A stretch of DNA of 64,000 bases from Rhodanobacteraceae bacterium (GTDB taxonomy: Bacteria > Pseudomonadota > Gammaproteobacteria > Xanthomonadales > SZUA-5), in contig JADKFD010000010.1 of assembly GCA_016717705.1 (NCBI GenBank), forward strand, positions 1 through 64,000, read 5' to 3'. Made by a program: the position numbers and the translations under genes. This document shows, in pieces, positions 56,018 through 64,000 of this stretch. A model generated the notes under the pieces. The model worked only from the letters and a program-made list of their open reading frames with translations. It was not told the origin of the DNA and did not search any database. Positions within the stretch are counted from its first letter, which is position 1; every line of letters begins with the position of its first letter.

Positions 56018-57058
56018 ATGTCGCGCCACCTGTCCTTGATCGCTTCCGCCCTTGCCCTCGCGTTCGCCGCGCAGGCGTCTGCCCAATCCGTGGTCTACAG
56101 CCATGATTTCGACAGCGTCGGTGGCTGGCCGGATTCCGACGTCAGCGGCGACCTCACCGCCGTCTACACCGTGGTCGGCAGCGAATACCTGATCAATCCG
56201 TTGAAGAACATGGCCTATGCGCTGGCGCCGGCGCCAGCCAGCAGCCCGTCGCCGGACATGGTGGTCGAGAGCGATGTGCGCATGAACGCATCGCAGGCGC
56301 AATCGCGCGCCGGCATCGCCTGCCGTGTCGGCAGCAATCACAGCTTTTACGCCTTCAATGTGATCGCCAGCGGCAGTTACGAGATCGTGCGTGTGCGCGG
56401 CGAGGATGCCGAGGTGCTGACCTCGGGCGCGATCGGCTTCGATCCCGCCGACGGCGCGCATCTGAAGGCGGTCTGCCGCGGCGCCAGCCTCAGCTTCTAC
56501 GCCAACGGCGACCTGCTCGACGAAGTGACCGACAACCGTATCGGCGCGGGTAATGGCGCCGGTCTGCTGTCGGTGTCGCCGGTCGTGGCGGCCACCAACG
56601 CCGCATTCGACAACTTCTCGATCGCCAGTTTCGCTGGCTCGCCCGGCGGCAAGGTGACCGCGCCACCGCAGTCGTCGGCGCGTCCGTCAACGGATGTCGG
56701 CGGCGGTGGCGGTGGCCTGGAGATGGGCGGCGATCTGCCGGTCATCGACGAGATGGCACTGTATGCCGACGACGGTTTCGGCAAACCCGGTGACAAGCGC
56801 TCGCTGTTCGACACCGGCAAGGCACGCGTTTATCTGGTGATGGAAATGAACGATCCGCTGCCGGCGCAGTTCCGCGCCGAGTGGAAGGCGATCCGCGGCA
56901 GCGAGGAAACCACCGTGCTCAACGGCAAATACGACAGCCCGGGAAACAACCGCCGCGTGTGGCTGTACGCTGACCGCGACTGGAGCGCCGGCCTGTATCG
57001 CGTCGACGTCTACGCCAACGGCCAGTTGCTCGATCAGCGCGAGTTCTCGGTGTATTGA
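56018..57058 (+). CDS. Secreted protein with concanavalin/LamG-like domain
   Basis: 346 residues: signal peptide (IASALALAFAAQASAQSV), then a beta-sandwich domain of about 190 residues (YSHDFDSVGGWPDSDVSG, VVESDVRMNASQAQSRAGIA, LKAVCRGASLSFYANGDLLD, AAFDNFSIASF). That pattern is typical of LamG/DUF1080-like carbohydrate-binding folds. A Gly/Pro linker leads to a C-terminal beta domain (RVYLVMEMNDPLPAQFRAEW, AGLYRVDVYANGQLLDQREF). No catalytic residues are evident. Function unknown. Confidence 0.7.
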   Translation: MSRHLSLIASALALAFAAQASAQSVVYSHDFDSVGGWPDSDVSGDLTAVYTVVGSEYLINPLKNMAYALAPAPASSPSPDMVVESDVRMNASQAQSRAGIACRVGSNHSFYAFNVIASGSYEIVRVRGEDAEVLTSGAIGFDPADGAHLKAVCRGASLSFYANGDLLDEVTDNRIGAGNGAGLLSVSPVVAATNAAFDNFSIASFAGSPGGKVTAPPQSSARPSTDVGGGGGGLEMGGDLPVIDEMALYADDGFGKPGDKRSLFDTGKARVYLVMEMNDPLPAQFRAEWKAIRGSEETTVLNGKYDSPGNNRRVWLYADRDWSAGLYRVDVYANGQLLDQREFSVY

Positions 57059-57109
57059 TCTGGTTGTTGGTTGTTGGTCAAAGCATGGCGTCGCAGTCGG
57101 GCGGCTGTT

Positions 57110-57180
57110 GTGGGAGCGGGCTTGTCCCGCGAGCTTCTCGCTTCCCAAGGCAAAAGCTCGCGGGGTGAACCCGCTCCCAC
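57110..57180. repeat. GTGGGAGCGGG REP pair
   Basis: GTGGGAGCGGGCTTGTCCCG followed by CGAGC, then an inverted copy ending GGTGAACCCGCTCCCAC. This resembles the widespread Pseudomonas-type REP. Related units occur at 62556-62670. Confidence 0.75.
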
Positions 57181-57250
57181 AGAGAGGCAGAAGCGCGCGG
57201 GACGCTCTTCAACCGACCTGCACACAGTCTCAGGCAAGGCAGAAACAAAA

Positions 57251-57276
57251 AAGGGCCGCGCAATCGCGCGGCCCTT
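57251..57276 (-). terminator. Rho-independent terminator of the metalloprotease gene
   Basis: AAGGGCCGCGC, loop AATC, GCGCGGCCCTT; read on the minus strand the stem ends in TTTTTT. It lies 20 bases after the stop of the metalloprotease gene (57296) and may also act on the convergent gene. Confidence 0.85.
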
Positions 57277-57295
57277 CATGCAAACACTCAACCGC

Positions 57296-58525
57296 TCAGC
57301 GGAACGCCGCAATCGTCGCCTTGGTGTTGTTCAACACGCGCTGGTTGTGACTGCGAGTGGTGGTTCCCATCGGTACGCCGCTGCGCAGCTTGGCCGGGTT
57401 GGACCAGTAGTTGATGCGGTTGCAGGTGCCGGTGCTGCAGGCATAGGCCATGATCGTGCGCCAGCCGCCGGCCGGGTACTGGTAACCGTGACCGTAGGCG
57501 TAGGGTGTATTCGTCGGATCATTGGTCGGATCGTGGCGTGCGCTCTGCAGGTGTCCGATCTCGTGGCCAAACGAGTAGTAGCCGGTCGAACAACTGTAGT
57601 GCGCGGCGGCGAAGGCGGTGGTTGCCGTGGCGCCGATCGCCGAGGCGAGGCCGCAGGAGCTGGCGTTGTCGATGATCAGCATCACCACATCGGCCGCATT
57701 GGTATTGCGCAGCGAGTGAATGCTGTCCATGTAACCGTCGCTGGTGCCGCGGAAGCGCGACAAATCAGTCGAGAAGCTGCCCGATTCGACGTAGGACGTG
57801 GTGTAGACACCGGCCAGCTGCATGCTGATTTCGACGCCCGAATTGGTGTAGCCGGCATTGGTTTCCGACAGCGCCAGATTGACGAAGTTGGTGGTGTTGC
57901 CGATCTTGGCCTTTGCGGCATTGGTGATCACCACCATGACGCGGATCGTTGAAACCGCACGACTGGTGCCGTCCTCGATGCCGATATTGCCGACCGGAAG
58001 TTCCTTGTACTCGGCCGGGTGATCCGGCGGCATCTTCGCTTCGTCGATGGTCGCCAGAACGTGCTGGCCGCGACCGAGCGAGCTCAATTTGTGCAGGCGG
58101 CCATCAATGCGCAGCGTGCCGGCAAACTCGTCGCCATTCTTGACCAGGGTCACCGTGTTCATCAGATCCTGCGGATCCATGCGGCCGTTGGTGCCCGGCG
58201 CGCTCGACTTGCCTTCGATATAGCCGTTCCAGATCAGCGTGCCGTCGGCGGAATAGCTGGAATCGGTGCGCACGGCGACCACTGTCCGGTTTCCGGAAAG
58301 TACGATTTCCACCCGCTGGCTGTCGATCGCCAGCAGCGAACTGTCGAGTTGCATCAGCGTCAATTTCTCGGTGCTGGCTTCGGCACGAAATCCGGCGACG
58401 ACAGGGTTGTTGTTGTCGATGGCCGCGCGGCTGGGCTGCGCGAACGGAGCAGCCAGAGCGGAAGCGGAGAACAAGGCAAGCGCAAGTGCCAGCGTCAGGC
58501 GCTGGCCAGTGACGGCAGTAGTCAT
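57296..58525 (-). CDS. Secreted zinc metalloprotease (metzincin, M12-like)
   Basis: 409 residues from ATG 58525. Signal peptide (LTLALALALFSASALAAPFA), a prodomain of about 190 residues, then the catalytic domain (VSTIRVMVVITNAAKAKIG). The zinc motif is FGHEIGHLQSARHD (HExxHxxxxxH, near residue 317), followed by the Met-turn RTIMAYACST, which together define metzincins. The end TTRSHNQRVLNNTKATIAAF is the usual C-terminal helix of these reprolysin-like bacterial proteases. The gene is intact with a terminator downstream. Confidence 0.88.
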   Translation of the reverse strand: MTTAVTGQRLTLALALALFSASALAAPFAQPSRAAIDNNNPVVAGFRAEASTEKLTLMQLDSSLLAIDSQRVEIVLSGNRTVVAVRTDSSYSADGTLIWNGYIEGKSSAPGTNGRMDPQDLMNTVTLVKNGDEFAGTLRIDGRLHKLSSLGRGQHVLATIDEAKMPPDHPAEYKELPVGNIGIEDGTSRAVSTIRVMVVITNAAKAKIGNTTNFVNLALSETNAGYTNSGVEISMQLAGVYTTSYVESGSFSTDLSRFRGTSDGYMDSIHSLRNTNAADVVMLIIDNASSCGLASAIGATATTAFAAAHYSCSTGYYSFGHEIGHLQSARHDPTNDPTNTPYAYGHGYQYPAGGWRTIMAYACSTGTCNRINYWSNPAKLRSGVPMGTTTRSHNQRVLNNTKATIAAFR

Positions 58526-58716
58526 CGTTTGAATCCCCAGTTGGATGTGAGCCCCGTCAGCACAAGCCGGCGTACAACGCGGATCCCCATCCGCCACCAG
58601 CCTCACCCGAGGCCCCGGAAAGATGCTACGAAGGCAACTGAAGGTCAACTGGCAGTGCAGCAATGTGATAGCGCGTTGGTGCATCGGTCGCGCGATGTGG
58701 TTGGCTGCAACCGGAA

Positions 58717-58805
58717 GTAGGTCACGTTGGCCGCGCTCCTTGGCCTACGTGACATCGCGCGCGCCATTGTCACGTAGGCCGAAAAGCACGGCCAACGTGA
58801 CCTAC
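58717..58805. repeat. GTAG-REP long palindrome, copy 7
   Basis: GTAGGTCACGTTGGCC, loop, GGCCTACGTGAC, 15-base spacer, GTCACGTAGGCC, loop, GGCCAACGTGACCTAC. Inner stem GGCC/GGCC on both sides. It lies in the 420-base gap 58526-58945 between the metalloprotease and the GntP permease, together with the heptamer array. Confidence 0.85.
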
Positions 58806-58866
58806 CTGACAGAGGCGCCACCTTTGCCTGGGTCCATCGCGCCAATAGCTCGCGCCATGCGAGCCT

Positions 58867-58943
58867 TTCCCGGTTCCCGGTTCCCGGTTCCCGGTTCCCG
58901 GTTCCCGGTTCCCGATTCCCGATTCCCGATTCCCGATTCCCGC
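58867..58943. repeat. Tandem heptamer array TTCCCG(G/A)
   Basis: Six TTCCCGG units, four TTCCCGA units and a final TTCCCGC, all in register, directly after the stop of the GntP permease (58946, minus strand). Simple-sequence tract prone to slippage. Confidence 0.9.
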
Positions 58944-58945
58944 CG

Positions 58946-60343
58946 CTACACCCACCCCGTCAGGTAATAGGTCAGGATGACCACAAACACCGCCAGCGTC
59001 TTGATCACGGTGATCGCAAAAATGTCCTTGTAGGACTGCCGGTGGGTCAGGCCGGTCACCGCCAGCAAGGTGATCACGGCGCCATTGTGCGGCAGCGTGT
59101 CCATGCCGCCCGAGGCCATCGCGGCCACTCGATGCAGCACTTCCATCGGGATGCCGGCGGCGTTGGCGTTGGCGATGAAGGTCTCGCTCATCGCCGCCAG
59201 CGCGATGCTCATGCCGCCCGATGCCGAACCGGTGATGCCGGCCAGCGAGGTGACCGTGATCGCCTCGTTGACCAGTGGATTGGGAATCGCACCCAGCGCA
59301 TTGGCGACCAGCAGGAAGCCCGGAAGGGCTGCAATCACCGCGCCAAAGCCATATTCGGAGGCCGTGTTCATCGCCGCCAGCATCGCCCCGCCGATGGCCT
59401 GCTTGCTGCTTTCGGCAAAGCTCTGGATCACCGGTGCCCAGGCAAACAGCAGCACGCAGGCAATGCCCACCAGCAGCGCGCCTTGCACCGCCCAGATCGC
59501 CGCGACCTTGGACACTTCCTGTACCACCGGCGCGGCGGTACCCATCACCGCGGGCACGAATTCATGCGTCTTGCCGTAGACCTGCGGGATCCAGATCGTG
59601 AACAGTTTGTTGCTCACGCCGACCAGCACCAGCGGCAGGATCGCGATCAGTGGATTGGCCAGCTGGCCGCCGCTGAACGGTGCCGGCTCATTCAGCAGAT
59701 TGTCGCCGTAGCCTTCGCCCGCGGCCAGGGCGGCGCGGCGACGCCATTCCAGATAGCTCAGGCCGCAGATCAGGATGAAGATGGCGCCGACCACGCCCAG
59801 GATTGGTGCGGCCCAGGTGTCGGTGCCGAAAAACGAGGTCGGAATGATGTTCTGGATTTGCGGCGTGCCCGGCAGCGCGTCCATGGTGAAGGTGAATGCA
59901 CCAACGGCAATCGTGCCCGGAATCAGGCGTTTGGGAATGTCGCTCTGGCGGAACAGTTCCGCGGCAAACGGGTAGACCGCAAACACCACGACGAACAGCG
60001 ACACGCCACCGTAGGTCAGGATCGCGCACACCAGCACGATCGACAGCATCGCCCGCTGCGCGCCGACCACGCGGATCGTCGCGGCGACGATCGACTTGCT
60101 GAAACCAGAGATCTCGATCAGCTTGCCGAACACCGCGCCAAGCAGGAACACCGGGAAATACAGCTTCAGGAAACCGACCATCTTGTCCATGAACAGGCCG
60201 GTGAACATCGGCGCGACCAGTTCGGGATCGGTCAGCAGCACCGCACCGAGCGCCGCCACCGGCGCGAACAGGATCACGCTGTAGCCGCGATAGGCCACCA
60301 CCATCAGGAAGATCAGCGCAGCGAGGACGGTCAGTAAGGCCAT
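58946..60343 (-). CDS. GntP-family permease
   Basis: 465 residues, about 12-14 transmembrane helices. Family-type segments include PVFLLGAVFGKLIEISGFSK, VLVCAILTYGGVSLFVVVFA, TMDALPGTPQIQNIIPTSFF and ASGGMDTLPHNGAVITLLAV. GntP/DsdX proteins carry gluconate or other small hydroxy-acids with protons; the exact substrate is not readable. It stands alone between repeats, with the ion-channel gene divergent upstream. Confidence 0.88.
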   Translation of the reverse strand: MALLTVLAALIFLMVVAYRGYSVILFAPVAALGAVLLTDPELVAPMFTGLFMDKMVGFLKLYFPVFLLGAVFGKLIEISGFSKSIVAATIRVVGAQRAMLSIVLVCAILTYGGVSLFVVVFAVYPFAAELFRQSDIPKRLIPGTIAVGAFTFTMDALPGTPQIQNIIPTSFFGTDTWAAPILGVVGAIFILICGLSYLEWRRRAALAAGEGYGDNLLNEPAPFSGGQLANPLIAILPLVLVGVSNKLFTIWIPQVYGKTHEFVPAVMGTAAPVVQEVSKVAAIWAVQGALLVGIACVLLFAWAPVIQSFAESSKQAIGGAMLAAMNTASEYGFGAVIAALPGFLLVANALGAIPNPLVNEAITVTSLAGITGSASGGMSIALAAMSETFIANANAAGIPMEVLHRVAAMASGGMDTLPHNGAVITLLAVTGLTHRQSYKDIFAITVIKTLAVFVVILTYYLTGWV

Positions 60344-60430
60344 GGGCAGTCGTTGACCAGGAAGTCAGGCCCCGAGTCTGGGTGAATGGGCCTGGGTTCG
60401 ACAGCGTACGAAAGGGCAGGGGGGATGAAG

Positions 60431-60547
60431 TAGGAGCGACGTGTGCGTCGCGACCTGCGCCCGCGGTCAGAAGCATCGCGTGCGAGCGCGCTCCTACAAC
60501 CCCGCCGAAAGTCCCCGGAAAATTTGCAGGAGCGCGCTCGCGCGCGA
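60431..60547. repeat. AGGAGCGACGTG / AGGAGCGCGCTC REP cluster
   Basis: GTAGGAGCGACGTGTGCGTC is followed by CGCGACC, an inverted AGCGCGCTCCTAC near 60490, and CAGGAGCGCGCTCGCGCGCG at 60526. Each is a hairpin unit with an AGGAGCG head. Fills most of the gap between the divergent permease and channel genes, where both promoters should be. Confidence 0.6.
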
Positions 60548-60632
60548 TGGCGCTATCCACCCAACCCGAAGCGCCCTCGCCAACGACGGTGCTAGAGTGC
60601 GCTTTAGACACAATCTTCACCTGGAGCAGGCC

Positions 60633-62546
60633 ATGCCGCACCGCAACGTCACCTGGAAAGATCGCTGGCGCTATCGTTTCGAGAACACGCTCTCGCGCGG
60701 CACAGTGGCGATCATCGGCTGGCTGGCGCTGGTATCACTGATCATCGTGGTGCTGGCTGCAGTTGCGCTGGCGCTGATCGGCGTCGCCAGCGACCCGAAC
60801 GACGTCGCCCATTCGCAACTCGGATTTGTCGAAGGTGCCTGGCAGAGCCTGATGCACACGCTCGACGCCGGCAACCTGGCCGGTGACGCCGGTTGGACCT
60901 TGCGCATCCTGATGCTGCTGGTGACGGTCGGCGGCATCTTCATCGTCAGCAGCCTGATCGGCACGATCACCGCCGGCCTCGATGATCGGCTTACTGAACT
61001 GCGCAAGGGCCGCTCGCGGGTCATCGAGCAGGACTTCACCCTGATCCTCGGCTGGTCGAGCAAGATTTACTCGATCATCGGCGAACTGGTCATCGCCAAC
61101 GCCAACCAGAAGGCCCCGCGCATCGTCATCCTCGCCAATCGCGACAAAGTCGAGATGGATGACGACATCCGCGCCAAGTTCCCGAGCACCCGCAATACGC
61201 GGGTGATCTGCCGCAGCGGCGATCCGCTCGATCTCGACGATCTGGCAGTCGTATCGCCGAACGCGGCGCGCGCGATCGTGATCCTGGCGCCCGAGGACGA
61301 CAACCCCGACATCCACGTGATCAAGTCGGTGCTGGCGCTGACCAACAACCCGGATCGGCGCAAGGAGCCCTTCCACATCGTTGCCGAGATCCGCGACGAG
61401 CACAATCTGGAAGCCGGCGAACTGGTCGGCGGCAAGGAAGCCATCTACGTGCGCGGCGACGAACTGATCGCCCGCGTCACCGCGCAGACCTGCCGTCAGT
61501 CGGGTTTGAGCGTGGTCTACACCGAACTGCTCGACTTCGACGGCGCCGAGATCTACATCAAGCCCGAGCCGGCGCTGGCTGGCAAGCCGTACCGCCAGGT
61601 CATCGATGCCTATGTCGAATCGGCCGTCATCGGCATCATCCGTGCGGACGGCGAAACGCTGGTCAATCCGCCGATGGATACGCGCTTCCAGGCTGGCGAC
61701 AGCGTCATTGCGATCAGCGAGGACGACGACACCGTGGTGCTGTCCAACGACACCCTGGCGCGCCCCGATGCGACTGCGCTGGTCGACCGTCCCAAGCGCA
61801 TCGCCAAGCCCGAACGCACCTTGGTGCTGGGCTGGAACCCGAAGGCCGAGTCGATCATCCGCGAACTCGACAATTACGTCGCCGAGGGTTCGGAAGTCGT
61901 GGTGATGGCCAAGCGCGACGGCGTGCGCGAGAAGCTGTTGCCATTATCCAAGTCGATTCGCCGTCAGCGGCTGCGCTTCGCCGAGGGCGACGTCAGCAGC
62001 CGGGCCATGCTCGATGCGCTCAAGGTGCACACCTACGACCACATCATCCTGCTCAGCTACTCCGACATGCCGGTGCAACAGGCCGACGCGCAGACCTTGA
62101 TCACCCTGCTGCACCTGCGCAACATCGCCGAGCAGGAACAGGTCGACCTGAACATCGTCAGCGAAATGATGGACTTGCGCAACCGCACGCTGGCGCAGAT
62201 CGCGCGAGCCGACGATTTCATCGTCAGCGACAAACTGGTCAGCCTGATGATTTCGCAGCTCGCCGAGAACAAGGCTCTGGACAAGGTGCTCACCATCCTG
62301 TTCAGCGCCGACGGCTCCGAGATCTACATCCGCCCGATCCAGGACTACATCGCCATCGACCACATGGTCGATTTCTACACCCTGATCGAAGCCGCCGCCC
62401 GCCGCGGCGAAACCGCCATCGGCTACCGCCAGATGGCCTTCAGCGACGACGCCGCGCGCGGCTACGGCGTCAAGCTCAACCCGAAGAAGACGGAAAAAAT
62501 CCGCTTCGGCGCCAACGACATGATCGTGGTGCTGGCCGAGGAGTGA
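60633..62546 (+). CDS. CASTOR/POLLUX-like ion channel protein with RCK/TrkA-N-type domains
   Basis: 637 residues. N-terminal transmembrane helices (LALVSLIIVVLAAVALALIG, LRILMLLVTVGGIFIVSSLI) surround a pore-like loop (VEGAWQSLMHTLDAGNLAGD). Two Rossmann-type regulatory domains follow: FTLILGWSSKIYSIIGELVI and RTLVLGWNPKAESIIRELDN. The C-terminus ends EKIRFGANDMIVVLAEE. This is the bacterial relative of plant CASTOR/POLLUX channels, likely a ligand-gated cation (K+ or Ca2+) channel of the inner membrane. Start at 60633 is preceded by CTGGAGCAGG. Confidence 0.88.
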   Translation: MPHRNVTWKDRWRYRFENTLSRGTVAIIGWLALVSLIIVVLAAVALALIGVASDPNDVAHSQLGFVEGAWQSLMHTLDAGNLAGDAGWTLRILMLLVTVGGIFIVSSLIGTITAGLDDRLTELRKGRSRVIEQDFTLILGWSSKIYSIIGELVIANANQKAPRIVILANRDKVEMDDDIRAKFPSTRNTRVICRSGDPLDLDDLAVVSPNAARAIVILAPEDDNPDIHVIKSVLALTNNPDRRKEPFHIVAEIRDEHNLEAGELVGGKEAIYVRGDELIARVTAQTCRQSGLSVVYTELLDFDGAEIYIKPEPALAGKPYRQVIDAYVESAVIGIIRADGETLVNPPMDTRFQAGDSVIAISEDDDTVVLSNDTLARPDATALVDRPKRIAKPERTLVLGWNPKAESIIRELDNYVAEGSEVVVMAKRDGVREKLLPLSKSIRRQRLRFAEGDVSSRAMLDALKVHTYDHIILLSYSDMPVQQADAQTLITLLHLRNIAEQEQVDLNIVSEMMDLRNRTLAQIARADDFIVSDKLVSLMISQLAENKALDKVLTILFSADGSEIYIRPIQDYIAIDHMVDFYTLIEAAARRGETAIGYRQMAFSDDAARGYGVKLNPKKTEKIRFGANDMIVVLAEE

Positions 62547-62555
62547 GCGCTTTTT

Positions 62556-62670
62556 GCAGGGAGCGGGTTCACCCCGCGAGCTGTTGCTCTTTGCCTCTTG
62601 TGGGAGCGGGTTCACCCCGCGAGCCTTTGCCTTGAGAAGCCCAAGGCTTGCGGGATAAATCCGCTCCCGA
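62556..62670. repeat. GGGAGCGGGTTCACCCCGCGAGC REP array
   Basis: Two direct units GGGAGCGGGTTCACCCCGCG (62560 and 62602) and an inverted diverged unit CTTGCGGGATAAATCCGCTC. Same family as 57110-57180. It lies between the channel gene and the tRNA promoter. Confidence 0.7.
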
Positions 62671-62727
62671 AGGACAGCAAAGCTGCACCAGCCCGACCTT
62701 GGTCCCACCCCGCCGCGACGGCAACTA

Positions 62728-62756
62728 TTGACATCCCCCAGCCCGCTGTCTAAATT
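62728..62756 (+). promoter_or_regulatory. Sigma-70 promoter of tRNA-Leu
   Basis: TTGACA at 62728-62733, a 17-base spacer, and TAAATT at 62751-62756. It is followed about 38 bases later by the mature tRNA start, a typical arrangement for a strong stable-RNA promoter. Confidence 0.8.
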
Positions 62757-62791
62757 ACACGGCTCACGGTTGGCGCCAAGCTCATCGTGAT

Positions 62792-62878
<87 letters not shown>

Positions 62879-62925
62879 ATTGAACATCCGGACGGGTCCT
62901 AGACAGTCCGAAGCAACACCAGAAA

Positions 62926-62946
62926 CCCCGCTCCGGCGGGGTTTTT
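62926..62946 (+). terminator. Rho-independent terminator after tRNA-Leu
   Basis: CCCCGC, loop TCCG, GCGGGG followed by TTTTT. Positioned 48 bases after the tRNA 3' end and before the integrase gene. Confidence 0.85.
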
Positions 62947-63044
62947 GCGTTTTGGTGGGTCCGTTGTCGTCCGATTGCATCCGGTCCCCGTTGGGGGCAA
63001 ACTTGGGGGCACATTTCGGGCGGGGGCATATCGGGACCTAAGCC

Positions 63045-64000
63045 ATGGCCAAGGCATCCAACAAGCTGACGGCGGTAGCGCTGCGTAACCCGGCGATCGG
63101 TAGGCACTGGGACGGCGGCGGCCTTTACCTGGAAGTGACCGCGGAGGGCGGCCGGTACTGGCGCTGGAAGTACCGGCACGGCGGAAAGGAAAAGCGCTTG
63201 GGGTTTGGCGTGTTCCCCGAGGTGTCGCTATCCGATGCCCGCAAGCGCCGCGACGCTGCGCGCGAGCTGCTGCAAGCGGGGACCGACCCAAGCGAGCAAC
63301 GCAAGACCGACAAAGCCGACGAGCTGCGCGCGTCGCGTGGCACCTTTGGCGCGGTCTGTGCGGACTGGCTGGCGTTCAAGGGCAAGGCTTGGGCGCCTGA
63401 GAGCTTGCGCAAGGCGGACTATGTGGCGCGCACGTATCTGCTGCCCAAGCTCAAGACCAAGAAAGTCGCCACGCTGGCCAGCAAGGACGTGGGCGCGGTG
63501 CTCAAGGGCATCGCCGAGCATGCGCCCGACTTGGCGCGCAAGGCACGGCAGTATTCCCAAGGTGTGATCCGGCACGCGATCCGCGAAGGGCTGCGCGATG
63601 AAGGGCGATTGCTGATCCTGGATGATGTCTTTGCGGCTGCGAAGGGCGGGCACATTCCGGCCGAAACCATGCCCGAGGAAATCGCGGCGCTACTGAAAGC
63701 CGTGCGCGCCTATCCGTCCGAGGTCACGCGCGCGGCGCTGCTGATGTGCGCCTACACGGCGCAGCGGCCGGGCATGGTGTCGGCTATGCGCTGGGATGAA
63801 TTGGCGTTGGATGCTGCCGAGTGGCGCATTCCCGGCGAACGCATGAAGACCCGGCATGCCCACATTGTGCCCCTGCCCCGGCAAGCGCTGGCGCTGGTGG
63901 AAGCGATGAAGGCGTACACCGCGGGCCGTGAATACGTATTTCCTCCCCTAGCGCGGCAGAGCACACCGCACCTGCACCGGGACGCACTGAGCAACGCGCT
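63045..64000 (+). CDS. Tyrosine-type site-specific integrase, truncated by the window end
   Basis: At least 318 residues, open to the window end. The N-terminal DUF4102-type arm-binding domain (MAKASNKLTAVALRNPAIGR, WRWKYRHGGKEKRLGFGVFP, LSDARKRRDAARELLQAGTD) is typical of P4-like and island integrases. A core-binding domain (about 105-190) follows, then the catalytic domain with the first catalytic Arg in TAQRPGMVSAMRWDEL and KTRHAHIVPLPRQAL. The remaining His-x-x-Arg, His and Tyr lie beyond base 64000. It starts 167 bases after tRNA-Leu in the same direction, the classical arrangement of an element integrated at a tRNA 3' end. Confidence 0.92.
   Translation, partial: MAKASNKLTAVALRNPAIGRHWDGGGLYLEVTAEGGRYWRWKYRHGGKEKRLGFGVFPEVSLSDARKRRDAARELLQAGTDPSEQRKTDKADELRASRGTFGAVCADWLAFKGKAWAPESLRKADYVARTYLLPKLKTKKVATLASKDVGAVLKGIAEHAPDLARKARQYSQGVIRHAIREGLRDEGRLLILDDVFAAAKGGHIPAETMPEEIAALLKAVRAYPSEVTRAALLMCAYTAQRPGMVSAMRWDELALDAAEWRIPGERMKTRHAHIVPLPRQALALVEAMKAYTAGREYVFPPLARQSTPHLHRDALSNA

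Noticed and set aside
58867..58943. Possible CRISPR array
   Set aside because: The units are contiguous 7-base tandem repeats without spacers and no cas genes are present.

Overview
The window is GC-rich, densely coded proteobacterial DNA. I infer a gammaproteobacterium near Lysobacterales (Xanthomonadales). The grounds are GTAG-headed palindromic REP elements of the type described in Stenotrophomonas, a CzcCBA operon with a His-rich leader gene, rsmI/lpoA/yraN synteny, and secreted proteins ending in a GFE tail. No taxonomic marker gene is present, so this is inference. The central theme is sulfur redox metabolism.

Layout. 1-8.2 kb (minus strand): a broken type I restriction methylase (hsdM), then a czc/cus-type RND metal-efflux operon (outer-membrane channel, adaptor, pump) with a His-rich leader gene; the pump reading frame is badly damaged. 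8.4-12.7 kb (minus): an ArsR-rhodanese regulator leading an operon of MFS transporter, DsrE-family protein, methyltransferase and cysteine desulfurase. 13-18.3 kb: a glutamine amidotransferase, a pentaheme cytochrome behind an FNR-like box, a thioredoxin with an Lgt-like membrane domain, and a YeeE/YedE pair with a small lipoprotein. 18.2-29.6 kb: a two-domain rhodanese, an MBL hydrolase, soxCDYZAXB, a CsoR-family regulator and a second YeeE/YedE pair. 30-36.3 kb: an operon behind an identical FNR-like box with octaheme tetrathionate reductase (OTR), a seven-heme/EF-hand/cytochrome-b fusion, a YeeE/YedE protein, and a YeeE/YedE-rhodanese fusion ending in a Gly-Cys tail. 36.3-47.4 kb: a FadL-like porin, a periplasmic DsrE protein, secreted proteins, a two-component system, a DUF3365 cytochrome and a decayed methyltransferase. 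47.6-62.5 kb: housekeeping and signalling genes (FAD oxidase, yraN, lpoA, rsmI, ECF sigma factor with Ser/Thr kinase, metalloprotease, GntP permease, CASTOR/POLLUX-like channel). 62.8 kb to the end: tRNA-Leu(CAG) followed by a tyrosine integrase, the border of an integrated element.

How the genes may work together. Periplasmic Sox enzymes oxidise thiosulfate, while OTR with its fused quinol-side cytochrome could reduce tetrathionate (or similar substrates) when oxygen is low, switched by an FNR-type regulator. Three YeeE/YedE pairs, rhodaneses, DsrE proteins and persulfide/metal-type regulators suggest active transport and trafficking of sulfane sulfur.

Two cautions. Many conserved genes carry single-base frameshifts, and four places contain abnormal G/C homopolymer tracts, so part of the gene breakage may be sequence or assembly error. 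The region is also rich in dispersed palindromic repeats, several of which overlap gene starts or ends or lie inside an open reading frame.
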